64,000 nt of DNA from Lutjanus erythropterus. Taxonomy: Eukaryota; Chordata; Actinopteri; Lutjaniformes; Lutjanidae. The translations under genes and the position numbers were made by a program. Location of the stretch: assembly GCA_020091685.1 (NCBI GenBank), contig CM034613.1, forward strand, positions 20,832,059-20,896,058, given 5' to 3'. Below, in pieces: positions 46,752 through 58,682 of the stretch; positions within the stretch are counted from its first letter, which is position 1; each line of letters begins with the position of its first letter. The notes beneath the pieces were generated by a model that saw only the letters and a list, made by a program, of their open reading frames with translations, was not told the origin of the DNA and made no database searches.

Positions 46752-49076
46752 GACCTTAGTTATGTAGCAACTCTTGATTTATTAGGGGAAAAAAAGTACC
46801 ACGTGATTATTTTTGTATTTTGTATTTTAGTCAGTATTTCACAATCTAAAGGCCAATTTGAGGACCTTGCTGGGCAAACTTGGTCCAGAGCCCAAAACAG
46901 CAAACCAGTGATATTTCACATCTTGCTATGGCTGCCAGGGATGTCACATCCAAAAAGATCTCTTTTGTGAAAGAAACTACTGTTGTTAATATTGGATCTC
47001 CCTCCCTCTAGATTTGTCTTATCACACACAAAATGTGCAGCGAGGCTGACATGTCATGGTGCCGTTTGTCAGACAGCCCTCAGATGGAACGCCTTTTTCT
47101 CCTGATCAAACTGAAACGAACTATATTTTCAGGCTATTTGTTGTCACAAATTCAGCCATTCCTCACATGGATGTCATATGTGTCTTGTGCCAGCTGTCAG
47201 AGGCTTACTAGTGGCAGAACGTTTTCAAGTCTTAAATGAATGATAAAGTACACCGCAACAGCTCAGAACTCGTGCCATTTGGTAAATAAAATGGTTTCAA
47301 TAGTTAAAGAACTGCAGCTATTGAGCAACACGCTTATATAAAGCTTGTGACAATCTGCGCTGACGCACGCTCCATTAGATAATCTTTGACTCAATTTGTT
47401 TCTATATTTATGTTTCTAGTCATTTCAGTCAGCGGAATGGAAGGAAAATGTTCCTTTGAATTTGATTTTCACAGCAGAAAAATGAGGGGATGCTAATCTA
47501 AAATCTTAAAGACCATATTAAAAGCAATGCTAAGACATTTACTCGGCAGTGTAATTCATCATATGCCATTAATGTTGGATTTTTTTTTATTATTTCTGCA
47601 TTAATGTGATCACCGCACCCAGGCAAGTGAGTCACAGCAGTTTATGGTAGGTGTTTGTACACAAATTGAATATTTCGGGGTGTGTGTGTGTGTGAGAGAG
47701 AGAGATTGTGTGTGTGCATGTGTGTATTGGGGTAAAGGATAAGGAGGGGCATCATTATGAATTCCGAAAAGCTGAGCACGATTTCCGGCATCAATTATTC
47801 AAGTGTACAGCCTGTTTCTGTAATCACTCTCCTATTGTCCGCTAAACGTCCCAAATCACCACAGAGTCGACATGGAAGAAGACTGAGTGTGTGCTCAGCA
47901 GGAAATGATGGGATGGGGTTTCCACAGCCACCATTCTTGGGCAGTTTTTTTTTAGGTGGTATGAATAACATCACACTTATCTGATTCAAATCATAGTAAG
48001 GATACACTGCTGAGGACTGAAGAGAGACATGCAAGGTTCAAGAGTGCGATGGTTAGGGTTAGAGGTCGAGTTATGACTTTTTTTTGCAGATGCCGAAGTT
48101 TAGAGAGCAGGGTGGAAAATGGCTGATATATTATGCTGGAATCAAAACAAAGAAGAGGGCATGTGATGATGTGAAAGCCGAGAAATCAGGATACAGGATA
48201 ACAAGTTTCACACATGTTGATATAAATTTCTAAAAAATGATGAATGTTCAGACCAAATTGCACAACTAATATCTCCATACTTCAAGTGTGTGCATTAAAT
48301 GTCAGTTTTTGGTTGTAAATATAATTTGCTTTTTGTTCTGGAGATATAATCCATGAAGGACTGAGAGTAAAACAATTATAATACCAGAATCATTCGTCAC
48401 GGGGACTCGACAGCATCAATCCTCAGTTGTTCCATTTTATCACATTTAATCAATCACTTCTGCGATCACTTTTAATCTTGTTTTTATGTCACCCACTTTG
48501 TTTTGCAGTTGGATATTTGGCCATCGACAGTCACCAGTCCTATCATTTATTGTCTGGTTTACAGCAAACACAGAGGTTGATGTTCTTTTCAGGGGGGTTT
48601 TACTCTTCTCTGGGAGCTGGACGGCTCCTGGTTAAGGAATCAATTTGACTGGACAGCCTTACAAATTGCATAAAGAGACAAAGTTGTCCTTGGAGTGCGC
48701 CACAATTGATTGATGGCTCAACACACTCGCACCGTAAATCCTCCCGACAGAACGGAGGCAAATCAGTCGCCTGCTCCTGCTCCCGCTCCCCACACCCCCC
48801 GTGCTATTTACCTACCTCTCCTATCTCCCCACACTCTGCCTCTTTTCACACAAAATGTCACATGATTCAAATTTATTCAAAACAAAGTCAAATTTCTTCC
48901 AACCTTTAAGTTTTTCCACAAATTGCGCAAACGTGCATTGGCAACACACAAACGTGCTTATCAGACACTTTATATGTAAATTTGCGGTGACAATTGAATG
49001 ACAGCGAGTTTATGTTGTGAGGCAAAATTAAAAAAGCCATCCTCTGTGTAGACTAGATTAAGCTGAATCCAACACA

Positions 49077-49078
<2 letters not shown>
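46752..49078. other. Intergenic DNA with simple repeats
   Basis: GT/GA simple sequence at 47680-47705 and GT at 47708-47727. 47360-47640 is complex (CCATTAGATAATCTTTGACTC near 47371) and 48700-48860 is C-rich. Frames up to 79 codons lack domains. No transposon ends recognised. Confidence 0.3.

Positions 49079-49108
<30 letters not shown>
49079..49108. repeat. T30 homopolymer
   Basis: The longest homopolymer in the window. It could be the tail of a minus-strand retroposed sequence, but the adjacent sequence matches nothing I recognise. Confidence 0.95.
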
Positions 49109-49113
<5 letters not shown>

Positions 49114-49700
49114 CAGCTCTGTCGCCATCCTGCGTGATATCATCATCTTGTGATGTGAAAAACAAGGCATCGGCAAGCGCACAGTTTAAAGCCCAAAGTT
49201 AACAGCACTTGGGAGATAAAACAACTTCTCTCGGGGGTTGTGCTGTGCCAAGGAAATGGCAGTCTTCCCTGGGGAGGCCACACCACTGTTTGTTTCTGGA
49301 GAAAAACACTACAGGCGTCTTTATAAAGCACCCCCACTAATCAGAAGTGATCCGTTCACATGTGCTATCCACTTTCCCTCGGGAAGGACTGCAGAAAAAA
49401 GGAAAAGGAGTGCAGGCTGGTCACACACACAAGAGAACGAAGTTGGAAATAAACATCCAGGGAGGGAAGAGGGGTTGAAACATGAACTAGAAGGAAGATT
49501 TGGCAGTAAAATTGCCCCAAAACAGCATACTGTGTATATTTAATTTATTTGTGCATGCATATGTGTACACCGGTGCAAAAATGTGTTCTGCAAACATGGT
49601 TTTGCAGAATTTCACGCAGGTGGAATGTAAAAGATGGCCTGGAGAGGAAACCAAACAACCCCAAAACCATCCAGCAGTACTATTCAATTAAAAAAAATAT
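49109..49700. other. Intergenic DNA, nothing specific recognised
   Basis: Complex unique sequence; frames at 49238-49543 and neighbours lack domains. Texture resembles other candidate regulatory stretches, but no motif cluster stands out. Confidence 0.3.
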
Positions 49701-50050
49701 TTAAAGGAGAAATCTGTAATATATTTGCTGTAAATCATGAAGTGACCACAATACGTCATCAGAGATACAGGAAACATGCCAAGTGTGCTACTTAAAAACA
49801 TTAATTAGAGCTCAACTTAAAGCCGAATGAGTGTCTGTTTATGAGTTGAAAGAAATAATCATCTTTTAGTAAGAGTAGATGTTTATAATGGTTAATATTA
49901 ACATATAATAATATGTTAAGTCGGTCTGGCAGGCAGTAAGGCCGTCAGTCACTGACCTCAAACTCCAAAGTGCGTATTTTTCGGAGCAGTGGGCTTTTGT
50001 CTTTGCTTTACACACTATTTGGACTCCTTTTTTTTTTTTTAGATGCACAG
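49701..50050 (+). mobile_element. Partial TTAA-type element, AGGAGAAATATG family
   Basis: TTAA at 49701-49704 is followed by AGGAGAAATCTGTAATATAT. AATCATGAAG..., ATCAGAGATACAGGAAACATGC and AAGTGTGCTACTTAA parallel the start of the 43771 element. CCAAAGTGCGTATTTTTCGG near 49965 may be element interior. The right end is not identifiable. Confidence 0.5.
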
Positions 50051-51063
50051 CTGTTACTTATTTCTAGTTTAACTGTTTCTTTGCACACGTGAGGGCGGAG
50101 TGGACAATGAACACACTTCAACTGGATACCACTAGTGCCATGAGTTTGTGGGTGGGTATATACTGTAGTTTTAATGTGTTTTTTTTTTAAGTATGTTCAT
50201 GTTGGTGCGTAGGTATGAGCAGGTACAACACAAAATAAGCCATCTGTTCAGGATTCAACCGAATGCTACCGTTCCCCAACCACTGCTACCAGACAGAGTG
50301 AAGGATTTGGTCGGAGTTAAAGTCTAAACTCGACACTCAAGGGGGGAATATTAGATTCCTTCTGTTGTATGCATGTTGGTGTCCTCCCGATTTTCATGCC
50401 GTAACAGATAGGTATAAATAATTAAGCAGCCTGTTGCCCTGAATAGCCGGAGAGCAAAAAGAGAAGAGGGAGGACAGAGGAAAATTAACAGCGATCAGCC
50501 CCGCTTGCGGCATTTTAAAGTACCACAACATTGTCATAATTAGGTCCTCTCTCTAGGAATCACCAGGAATTTCTCCTACTAGGACAAACGCCTTCTACAC
50601 TCTCCCTCTCCGTTTCATAATTAAAATACAGCCTGTTCTGCTGCTTACATGAAGACGTGGTGCGCACCATATTCTCTGTCACTTTAATGAGAGGGATAAA
50701 TGCTATGCTAGCTTTGGCTATTTATAAATTTTATGGCACAAATTGTGGCATAAAGGGCACAAATCAGATGAATGACAGACGAAGGACAGCTGCGGCATCG
50801 TCCCTCCATTAAAACGCTGCAAATGGCCAACTGTGGCCCGAGCAGTTAATTAGCCAGAGAGGGCCTAATCAGAGTTTTGGAGCCGCGGTCCTCCCCAGGT
50901 AACACACTAATAGGAGAAGCTTGTGGAGACACAGATGGAGCAAAGAGCGTGGAAACAGGGTAACTATTGGCTTTGGGCTTCACATGAGAAAGTTGTGAAT
51001 TTGGCTGAAATGGTCAGTTTTATTATGATATATTTTTAATCAATGAAGCTGTTTTGTTTGAGG
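50051..51063. other. Candidate conserved non-coding block
   Basis: 50250-50960 is complex and repeat-free: GTCATAATTAGGTCC near 50535, CATAATTAAAATACAGCC near 50616, GAGCAGTTAATTAGCC near 50840. The clustering of TAATTA cores is the densest in the right half of the window. Function inferred. Confidence 0.38.
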
Positions 51064-53027
51064 CAGTGGTCCCCAACCTGGGTGTCAGAACCTGCCATGA
51101 GACCTTGAGATATTTAGTGAATTTCATTGCTAAAACATTTACAAGGCGATTTAAAAAAAAAAACATTTTACAGCGGTACATTTACTCAATACCATTTTAT
51201 GTTATTTTATACTTCCAGTCTAATACTTCTCAGGGGGAAATACTGTACTTTCTACTCTCCTAGATTTATTTCACAGCTTTAGTTACTACATTTTACACCA
51301 GGCCTGGAGTTTCATCATTTCAGGGGCAAGATCACACACACGGCCCAATGCCGGGGCAACAAGGCCATCAAACAAAACAATGATTTTAGTAACGAATCTA
51401 ACTTAAGGCCTAACAAGGATTTTAGCTCTATTCAAATTTTTCCTAATTTGTTAATGTTAAGTACAGGGACACTGGCAGTCTGTCTGAAGTCAGTCTATAT
51501 AACAGTATACTAAATACTGTAAAATATAATGATAGCGTCTCAAAATAAGAAATTTTCTCAAAACAGTGATTAAATAGTGATGAGAAAGTTTCTCATTACA
51601 GTATTGCAGTGCAATGAAGAGGAGACGAGCGTCTATAACGTGGATCCAGTCTGCAGTGTAAACCACAAAACTGTAGAGTAACACCAGGCTTCATGATGAA
51701 TTAAAGTTTATATCACGTCAACACTTTTGTCCATATTTGCTCGTCCTGAGTGCTCTCGCTCTCTCCGTCTCCCCTAAATAGTCTTGCAGCCGTTTCTACC
51801 AGGCTCCATATCTAACCCAACACCGGCTATGTGCACAGCGTTTCACTTAAAGATGCCCAATCAGAATTTAAACAAAAGTGAGGAACAGCTGTATCGACTA
51901 GAAAGAGGCAGAGGAGAAAAAGGTGAAATCAGCTGGGGCGGTGAGGGCGGGGCATTAAGGCCAGTGTGGCTGCAGGGCATATCAATTTTTGAGGGGGATG
52001 AGGCCAAACTGCTCTGTTTTACACAACGGATAACATAAAAAGTCTTTAAAATACACAATGTTAAAGAATAAACCAGTGGTTTCCATTCTTTTGGGTTCTG
52101 ACATCTTACAAAAAGCAGTGTGTAGTCGGGGTCACATTTCGATGTCTATAAGCTTTTCACAGCTCAACCAAAGAGTGATTTTTTTTCCACCCTCTAAATC
52201 TTTAATAAAAGTTCAAATGATCCGATATCTCACCAAAAAAAACAAAATTAGAGGAAAGTATGTGCACATGTGTACGAGGACTGTTTTTCCTTCTTTCCTC
52301 TTTCATTAATCATGTCACAACCCCTCAGATTTATCTGATGATCTGGTATATAAAAGTGTTATTTCAAAGTAAGTACATCTACAGCTGAGGCAACAGTAAC
52401 ATGCTGCTTACACATTGATGCTTCAGTATTAATAATCTAATGATGATGTCATATACAATCATACATCAGTCAGCAAGGCAAAACCAGTTCTGTAATACTT
52501 TAACTACATTTTGCTGCCAATACTTATTAACTTATAATTCAAAATATACATAGATCCCAGATCCTAGTGGCCAAATAGCAATTTTAACTAGAAAATAAAC
52601 TACTAAAACTGAAAACAGAAGAAGAAACTCTGGAGTGCCTTGACAACTATGTGACAACTATAAATAATATATTAATATACAACTGTACAAAACCATAGAG
52701 GCAAATTCTTTACCCCCACCCCAAAAAATATATCTTTAAAACCTATTAAAAATACATTTTCGGTGTCCCTCCTTTCAGTTAAATTTCCTCATTTTTGTGA
52801 CCTTGTCTGGTTTAAATGGGTGTCTTGTTGCTTTGGTGTTATTCTGTCTCAAATTAATTCTTAAATTACTTTTTAAATTGTACAAATTTATTAGGTATCA
52901 TCAAATAAAAATTAACATTTAACTAGTGTTAAAGAGACGACTTTACACAGATATGAATATAGGCGTGCCTTGAGATCTTGGCTCGCCCTTTGGTGTGGCT
53001 TGAGTACAAAAAGTTTGAAAACCACAA
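51064..53027. mobile_element. Nest of hAT-type elements and fragments
   Basis: A left end CAGTGGTCCCCAACCTGG lies at 51065. A second starts CAGTGGTTTCCATTCTTTTG at 52074 with family words AAAAGCAGTGTGTAGTCGGG and CACAGCTCAACCAAAGAGTG, and appears to end TTTGAAAACCACAA near 53027; flanks GAATAAAC and TTTTAAAC are only partly alike. Between them, 51175-51300 (CTTCTCAGGGGGAAATACTG, CAGCTTTAGTTACTACA) and 52370-52530 (ACAGTAACATGCTGCTTACA, CTAATGATGATGTCATATAC) look like pieces of one fish repeat separated by other DNA. The order of insertion is unresolved. Confidence 0.5.
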
Positions 53028-54199
53028 TTTTAAACCAAGATTTGATCATTAAAAAGTACCAGTTTATTTTCAAATGCTCTGCTACTTTGGAAATATTGAG
53101 TCATGTAAAAAGGCTCTTCATTTTCAGGTAAACTTTGTATGCCTTTTTAAAAAAAAAAAATTTAAGTGTGCAACTCATTCAGAACACACTTAACAACAAA
53201 CAACGTGGGACTTTGGGTGAACTATCTACAAATTCTTGACATACAACCTGTCTGGGTATGGAGTAGGTATTACTTGGTTATAAAAGGTCATAAAAAAATA
53301 GACAGCCTGCAGTGTGCAGGACTGCTGTGAGATCCAGATAGAGACAGGAACCACCTGCCTCCCTCCTCAGCACACAGCAAGCAGTGGAGCAGTTGCATCT
53401 TGAAGTCAACAGAGGACAGAAGCGAGCACATGTCCTCTGTTAGTACGAGACAACAGTGGAGGAGCTCTCACTGAGGCAAACATTCAGCGAGATAAGACAC
53501 GCAAATGCCTTAAGCACCCTGAAGTTAATCAGAAAAGCTTTCTGTATACATATCAAACAGGTCCCCCAAAATAAAATCCAGCCAGCTCCCGTTACGTAAT
53601 CCAAACAATCAGCCAGCTAGCACATCCCACAGAGGGGAGAGAAGCGTCGGATAAGGAGGAAGAGACGAGGAGGATGAGAGGAAAAGGCAAAAATAAATGA
53701 AAGTCAGGCTGTCCTGACTGATGATGTGATGCTGTAAACAGGGAAGCTTTTTTCTAACAATTAAAGAGCAGAGGCTTATTGATTTCCAATGGTGCTCTCC
53801 AGTGACTTGCTGGCTGTCACAATGAGGCCCGCGGTAAGGTGACCATGTCTCTGCTCAACGTGATAAACCTTGCATGTCATCAGGTAGGGAGGACGCCGTG
53901 TCCCCCCCCCCCCCACTCACCACCACCTCCCTTACTTGCCCCCACCTTTGCTGCCTCACAGACTGCTGCTACAGCATTTATCACAGAGGCGATGTGGAAT
54001 TATGGGGCCGCTTCATTTAGTAATGAAGTCACCAAGGAGTTGGCGAGTGCAGCCGGCACATACCAGCATGCCAACACAGAAGGGAGGGAGTCAAAGTTAA
54101 GATCTACGGAGTATAAACATTTAAAAGTTCAGTGCCTGTGCCTGGTTGCATAAAGGCATGAAGTTTCCCTTAACGTTTCATCTAAGGATGATTTTTTCA
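53028..54199. other. Candidate conserved non-coding block
   Basis: 53300-54160 is complex; a C13 run lies at 53902-53914. Includes TTATTGATTTCCAATGG near 53777 and TTTAGTAATGAAGTCACC near 54015. The 104-codon frame at 53839-54153 is Pro/Ala-rich across the C-run and has no domain. Function inferred. Confidence 0.3.
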
Positions 54200-54660
54200 G
54201 GTCAGAGAAAACCTACTGGAGAGTGCAGCTTTGACGTTAGCACTAGCTGCTTTGTAGCTCACTAGCCAACAGTTAGCCTGTGTTAGTTAGCTTCTCTAAA
54301 ATGGACAAAAACAGAGAAAAGGAAAATGAGAATCTTGTTGTCCTCGAAGAATATGGAAAATCCAAGCACACGATCCAAACTAAGTTTAATCAAGCAGCCA
54401 TAACAAATACATATAAGCAAACGTTGCAGCACGAAGTAATCCAACTGACAAATGAATGCGAGAAATCTGCTTTGAAATGAACCGCAGATGAATCAATGAA
54501 AAAATCTAAACATATTATGAGCCAAACATCAAAAGGGGTCAACAAAACCTGGTGAGTTTCGATAAAACTAATATGACATAATATAAGCACCCAGATTCTT
54601 AATGAAATATGAATTTTTGGTGGGTGTTTTTTTTTTTTTCCAGATGACACCTTGGCCGAC
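54200..54660 (+). other. Possible transposon fragment with short charged frame
   Basis: GACGTTAGCACTAGCTGC and CAGTTAGCCTGTGTTAGTTAGC precede ATG at 54301 and an open frame to 54480 (about 60 codons from that ATG), rich in Lys, Glu, Asn and Gln. TTAGC-type words before a start codon are common in fish transposons, so it may be a remnant. I recognise no domain and would not call it a gene. Confidence 0.25.
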
Positions 54661-55119
54661 AATCATGCAACTCAATGTGTGGCTTTACAGGCATCATGGG
54701 AAGTGGTGGCAGCCTAGACGAGGGGTCAACTCCAGTCTTACTCCGGCGATAAACAACCATAAATCAGAAGACGAGCTGTCACTCGAGTAGATCCATCATG
54801 GGCTGACCCACGCCGCCTCACGCGCATGCACACACACAAATGCTTGTAACACGAGGGGGAAAATGGAGAAAAGGCCCACGCAGATTGATTGGCTCTTTTA
54901 AATGAGTGGCAGTGGGGTTATGTTGATCGATTCCATGGATAATTGACTGATTCTGGTGTTGTTAGAAGTGGAGTAACGACTACATGTCAGCGCCGTGATG
55001 TGACACAGCCCGTAGGCATCATAAGTTCTAGACATGGCTTGGAAACTGAGAAAGGAAGTTGATCACATACGGACAAATTGTCCTCAGTTTTTGTTCAATG
55101 CTGAGAGCTGCAGACTGTG
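54661..55119. other. Intergenic DNA, nothing specific recognised
   Basis: Complex unique sequence including GATTGATTGGCTC near 54881 and GTTATGTTGATCGATTCC near 54916. No repeat end or exon seen. Confidence 0.3.
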
Positions 55120-55459
55120 TTAAAGGGACAGTTCGGATTATTTAATGTGGGGACCTACGGCATATTTATGGAAAGTCAGCAACAAAAGATCTTTTAGCCA
55201 TTTAATAAAAAAGGTCCTTCTAAATAGATCACATTAGTTTAAGTGTATGCTATGTTTAGAATATTTTCACCACTTTACTTTGCTGTCAGAGAGCCTTTGC
55301 ATGACAAAGTTAAGCAGAGAAAATGTCCACAGCAGTACGGTGCTTAGCTTCCTCTCTGCTTCTCCAAATTGGGAGAATGGCAACCGTCGTCTGTAGATAG
55401 TACTCTCACTGTTGATAACCAACTCATAAACCACACTTTAAACAATCCTGTCCCTTTAA
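55120..55459. mobile_element. TTAA-flanked non-autonomous DNA transposon, AGGGACAG family
   Basis: TTAA at 55120-55123 and 55456-55459 flanks an element starting AGGGACAGTTCGGATTATTT and ending CAATCCTGTCCCT (reverse complement AGGGACAGGATTG). This fits piggyBac-type TTAA duplication. CAGCAGTACGGTGCTTAGCT and TTAGAATATTTTCACCACTT are family interior words. Compared with the interior fragment at 57025-57270 it lacks the middle, so it is a deletion derivative. Confidence 0.75.
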
Positions 55460-57020
55460 ACATAATTAGCAGACAGATTGTGCCAAGATGTCATAACAAC
55501 GTGCTTGATAAAAACACTTGAAGCTACAGAAAGCCATAGAGAACGTGAAAATTTGGAAACCATCACCCACAGCCGAAATCCACAAAAATGATCTCGTTTG
55601 CCAAGCTCATTTGCATTGTATTTTAGTATCAAGTCCTGGAAGAAATGCATGCTGCATATAAATACCCCCTTTTATTGTCACTTGAAGTAAAAGTTGATTG
55701 GAATTTTTATGGTTGAGAATTCAGCCAAATGGAGAGCCCTCTCATCTAATATTCCTACACCTCCGCCGGCAAGTCTCCATTCTCTCAAGACTAGACCAAT
55801 CAATGAATGAACTTGTTACTCAGGCATTAAAAGGCAAAGCCATGCAGGAGTAGTAGTCCGTATTTGGAAACCGTCCCGCTTTGTGACACAGCAATTCACA
55901 GCTGTTCAGAATTGTCAGTTGGCACCGGGAAAATGAGAGAGGAAAACGGAAAAGGAGAAAATAGCAAACTACAAATTCAAGATTATGGGTTTTCTATAGA
56001 TTTATGACAAGATACAAGTGAGAAAAAGGTCCAGAAAATGCCAAATCACTTTGGAGTGAAGGAGCCCTCCCCTATGGTAAAATACAGCCAGCTTTATTAT
56101 GCCAAGAAGTGGCCACTGAGTGGAGGAAAGGACACTGATGCATAGAATGCAAAGCGACTTTTAATTATTCTTGGGAAAAGAGCACAAGCCCTTGGCTTGT
56201 TTACCACTTTACCGGAAACAGCTTATGATTGCTTCGTAATTATCTCCTTGATAATGTAAAATTTACCCCCCACCTCCTCTCCGTCCACTCCTTTCCGTAC
56301 AACACCACGCAAAAGTGATCAAGCATTCATCATTTAGCCCAAATGTTTTAACTTTTATTTGGGGGAGGTGGAGGGAGGACTAATAGATTATGGGTAATGA
56401 AGCAGCTCCAGCAGTAACACAAATAGGACTTGTTGTGAAAGACACAGGCTAAGGCACGCCTGCGCTGCAATAATCAGTCTCTCTTTTGTCTCATGATAAG
56501 CCGAGAGCCTAACCTTCACCCAAAGAGCACATCATTTCCCCTATGAGAGACTTAATGAGACATTAGCCATACTAACAAATGGTGGACGAGAAAGTGAAAG
56601 TGACTTTCCAGGTAAAGGCCGTTTGCTTGACCATAATCAGTCCCCAAGTGCAGCTAAAAGATGGAAACAACTCTGAGTCTCCGTCTCAACAGCTTGCTGT
56701 GGCTTTTATGACGGGCCTCCCAGGGCCCATCGAATGGCATGTAACATCTTAATATCCCTCAAATAGCACAGGTAATCTGCTTTTGTTGTCGGCTCGTCTG
56801 CTGTGATACAGACAATGCAGTTTTGTCCATTTGGGCTTGTAATTCTGTTTGGGTGTAGCAAAGAACTCAAGAACAATTGCCATTCAGCTTGGGCATGTTT
56901 GTGAACACTTCTGGTTTACTTATCGTGTTGAGGGTTATTTAAAGCCTCTGGAGATGTGGCTTTAAAAAAGTAAAATTTTGCACATATTATATCAAAGTTT
57001 AGCATCAGCAAAATGTATTT
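55460..57020. other. Candidate conserved non-coding block
   Basis: Repeat-free and complex from 55500 to 56800. Examples: TGCTTCGTAATTATCTCC near 56230, CTAATAGATTATGGGTAATG near 56380, ACTTAATGAGACATTAGCC near 56549, GCTTGACCATAATCAGTCC near 56624. Few open frames. Among the stronger enhancer candidates by texture; not tested by alignment. Confidence 0.38.
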
Positions 57021-57024
57021 GGGA

Positions 57025-57270
57025 AAAAAAAGAATATCAGTTAAAGTGTACACTATATTTAGAAGATTTTCACTGCTTTACTTTGCCATCAGGCAGCCTT
57101 TTCCGACGGGGAGCTGAAGCCACCATCTATGCCGTCTTCAAAGCTGCAGTCATCTTCCCTGGCAGAACACAGGGGCTGCTGGACTACCACTGCCTCGATT
57201 TGTCAGTTTATTTGTGCAAAGGTAAAATCACTGTTCTTTCAAAGGAGTTTTGGTGGCTATGAAGAAAGCA
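57025..57270 (+). mobile_element. Interior fragment of the AGGGACAG TTAA family
   Basis: TTAAAGTGTACACTATATTT then AGAAGATTTTCACTGCTTTACTTTGCC closely parallels 55235-55285. It continues into GCCGTCTTCAAAGCTGCAGT, GGCAGAACACAGGGGCTGCT and GAGTTTTGGTGGCTATGAAG, which I recall as the middle of the same family and which 55120-55459 lacks. The terminal repeats are missing. Confidence 0.6.
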
Positions 57271-57294
57271 CAGATCCACTTTTTTCACCTCAGA

Positions 57295-57665
57295 TCTAAT
57301 TCTGGTACCTGAAGTTGGATAAGTGCAGACTGATACCAGTGCTCTTTTTCCTTGATTATCATCATTATCAATATTACTATTATAATTATTATTAGTAGTA
57401 GTAGGAGTAGTAGCACACATGCACATTCAGTCCACCTGAAAAGCCTGTGTAGTTTGTGTAATGTAATTAGTGCATTGGTGTTCTTCTACCATTGTGGGGC
57501 GCTGTAAGATCTTGGCTCATGACATTCACATGAGCAGTTGATGGGCTGGCATAGCCTCATTTGCATAATTTCCCCCATTATGCATTGCTGAGAGTTTAAG
57601 TTCACTATTTTATGTTCCAGACTACAACTGTTACTGTTTGTAGGCACATTTGTAATGTGACTGTT
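57295..57665 (-). mobile_element. Unclassified interspersed element, copy C (inverted)
   Basis: Read on the minus strand it gives CAGCAATGCATAATGGGGGA, then CTCATGTGAATGTCATGAGC, TTACAGCGCCCCACAATGGT and GCACTGGTATCAGTCTGCAC, the same order of blocks as copies A and B. A degenerate TTA/TAG simple repeat (about 57370-57412) lies inside. Confidence 0.5.
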
Positions 57666-58682
57666 ATGCTTTTGTTATGTGTTTACTCAGAACATGGCGG
57701 TTTATGTTGTTTGTGCTGGTTTAATGTCACCACATGAGCAACGTGTCTAGGTCATTTCTAAATTACTAAAAGCTTCAAAAAGCAACACAGAACACTGCGA
57801 TCGTTTACCATAAAGCGTCGAGTTTGCAATGCATTTAAATCCTATTTCAGATCACATCATTATGCGTCCGGCATTATTGAAACGTTGGATCGTGCATTGA
57901 AAATACTTTTTCTTTTGTGCAGCACAGAGTGGTTTGGAGATGTGGGACTAAAGACACAGTGGTGGATGGATAAAGAAAGGAAGTGACGAGCTGGTGCGTG
58001 AAGGGGCCCTGTTCCCCCGCCGGGCCTCCCAGCTCAATTAGCTCAGCTCATCCCTGCTTTCTGCTGATGGGGAAAATCAGCAACACCACACTGTACCGTA
58101 CAGTCCAGGGAGTCTGGCCTGTTAGTGAGTGAATGAGTGAGTCAGTGTGCACATTATGCGTCTGTTCATGTCTCACATGCAGATTTTGCATTTGTGTATC
58201 CGCGTGTGTATGTGTGGGCTGTCTCATCTCCGTTAGACTGGAGCCCCACAGTGCTCTCTGTATCAAAACACCTGAACCAATTAGGCTACACTCTCAAAAA
58301 AAAAATTATCCCTAAAGCCACTTACAGTAATGTCATAAACAGTCATGCAAAACTGAAGTTATAAGTGAAGTTTGTCTGGATTTACTTATTGAGATAAAAA
58401 AAAAAAAATGAACTGGAGGGAGACCAAGACCAAAAAGTCTGAGTTATGGATTATGAAGCTCCCGCCAGAGACTAGAAAGGTTATATTCCAAACACTTTTC
58501 TGCCAACAACTCTAGGCTAAGAAACAAACTTCTTCATGTCTAAATGTTGAACTCTCAGTCAGCACCAGCAACAGGGGGAAAAAAAAAATAAACGATTAAA
58601 ACTTTTGCTTCACTCCTGTGGTAATCAAACTCCTCTGAGAACATTTCAGCACAGTTCTGTCCTAACTGACGGTACTTCAGGT
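57666..58682. other. Intergenic DNA, weak candidate regulatory sequence
   Basis: 57830-58100 is moderately complex (CAGCTCAATTAGCTCAGCTC near 58030). A-runs lie near 58296 and 58397. Small frames around 58133-58364 lack domains. No element ends seen. Confidence 0.3.

Noticed and set aside
49079-49108. T30 run as the tail of a processed pseudogene on the minus strand
   Set aside because: Adjacent sequence has no coding resemblance and no flanking duplication was found, so it is listed only as a homopolymer.
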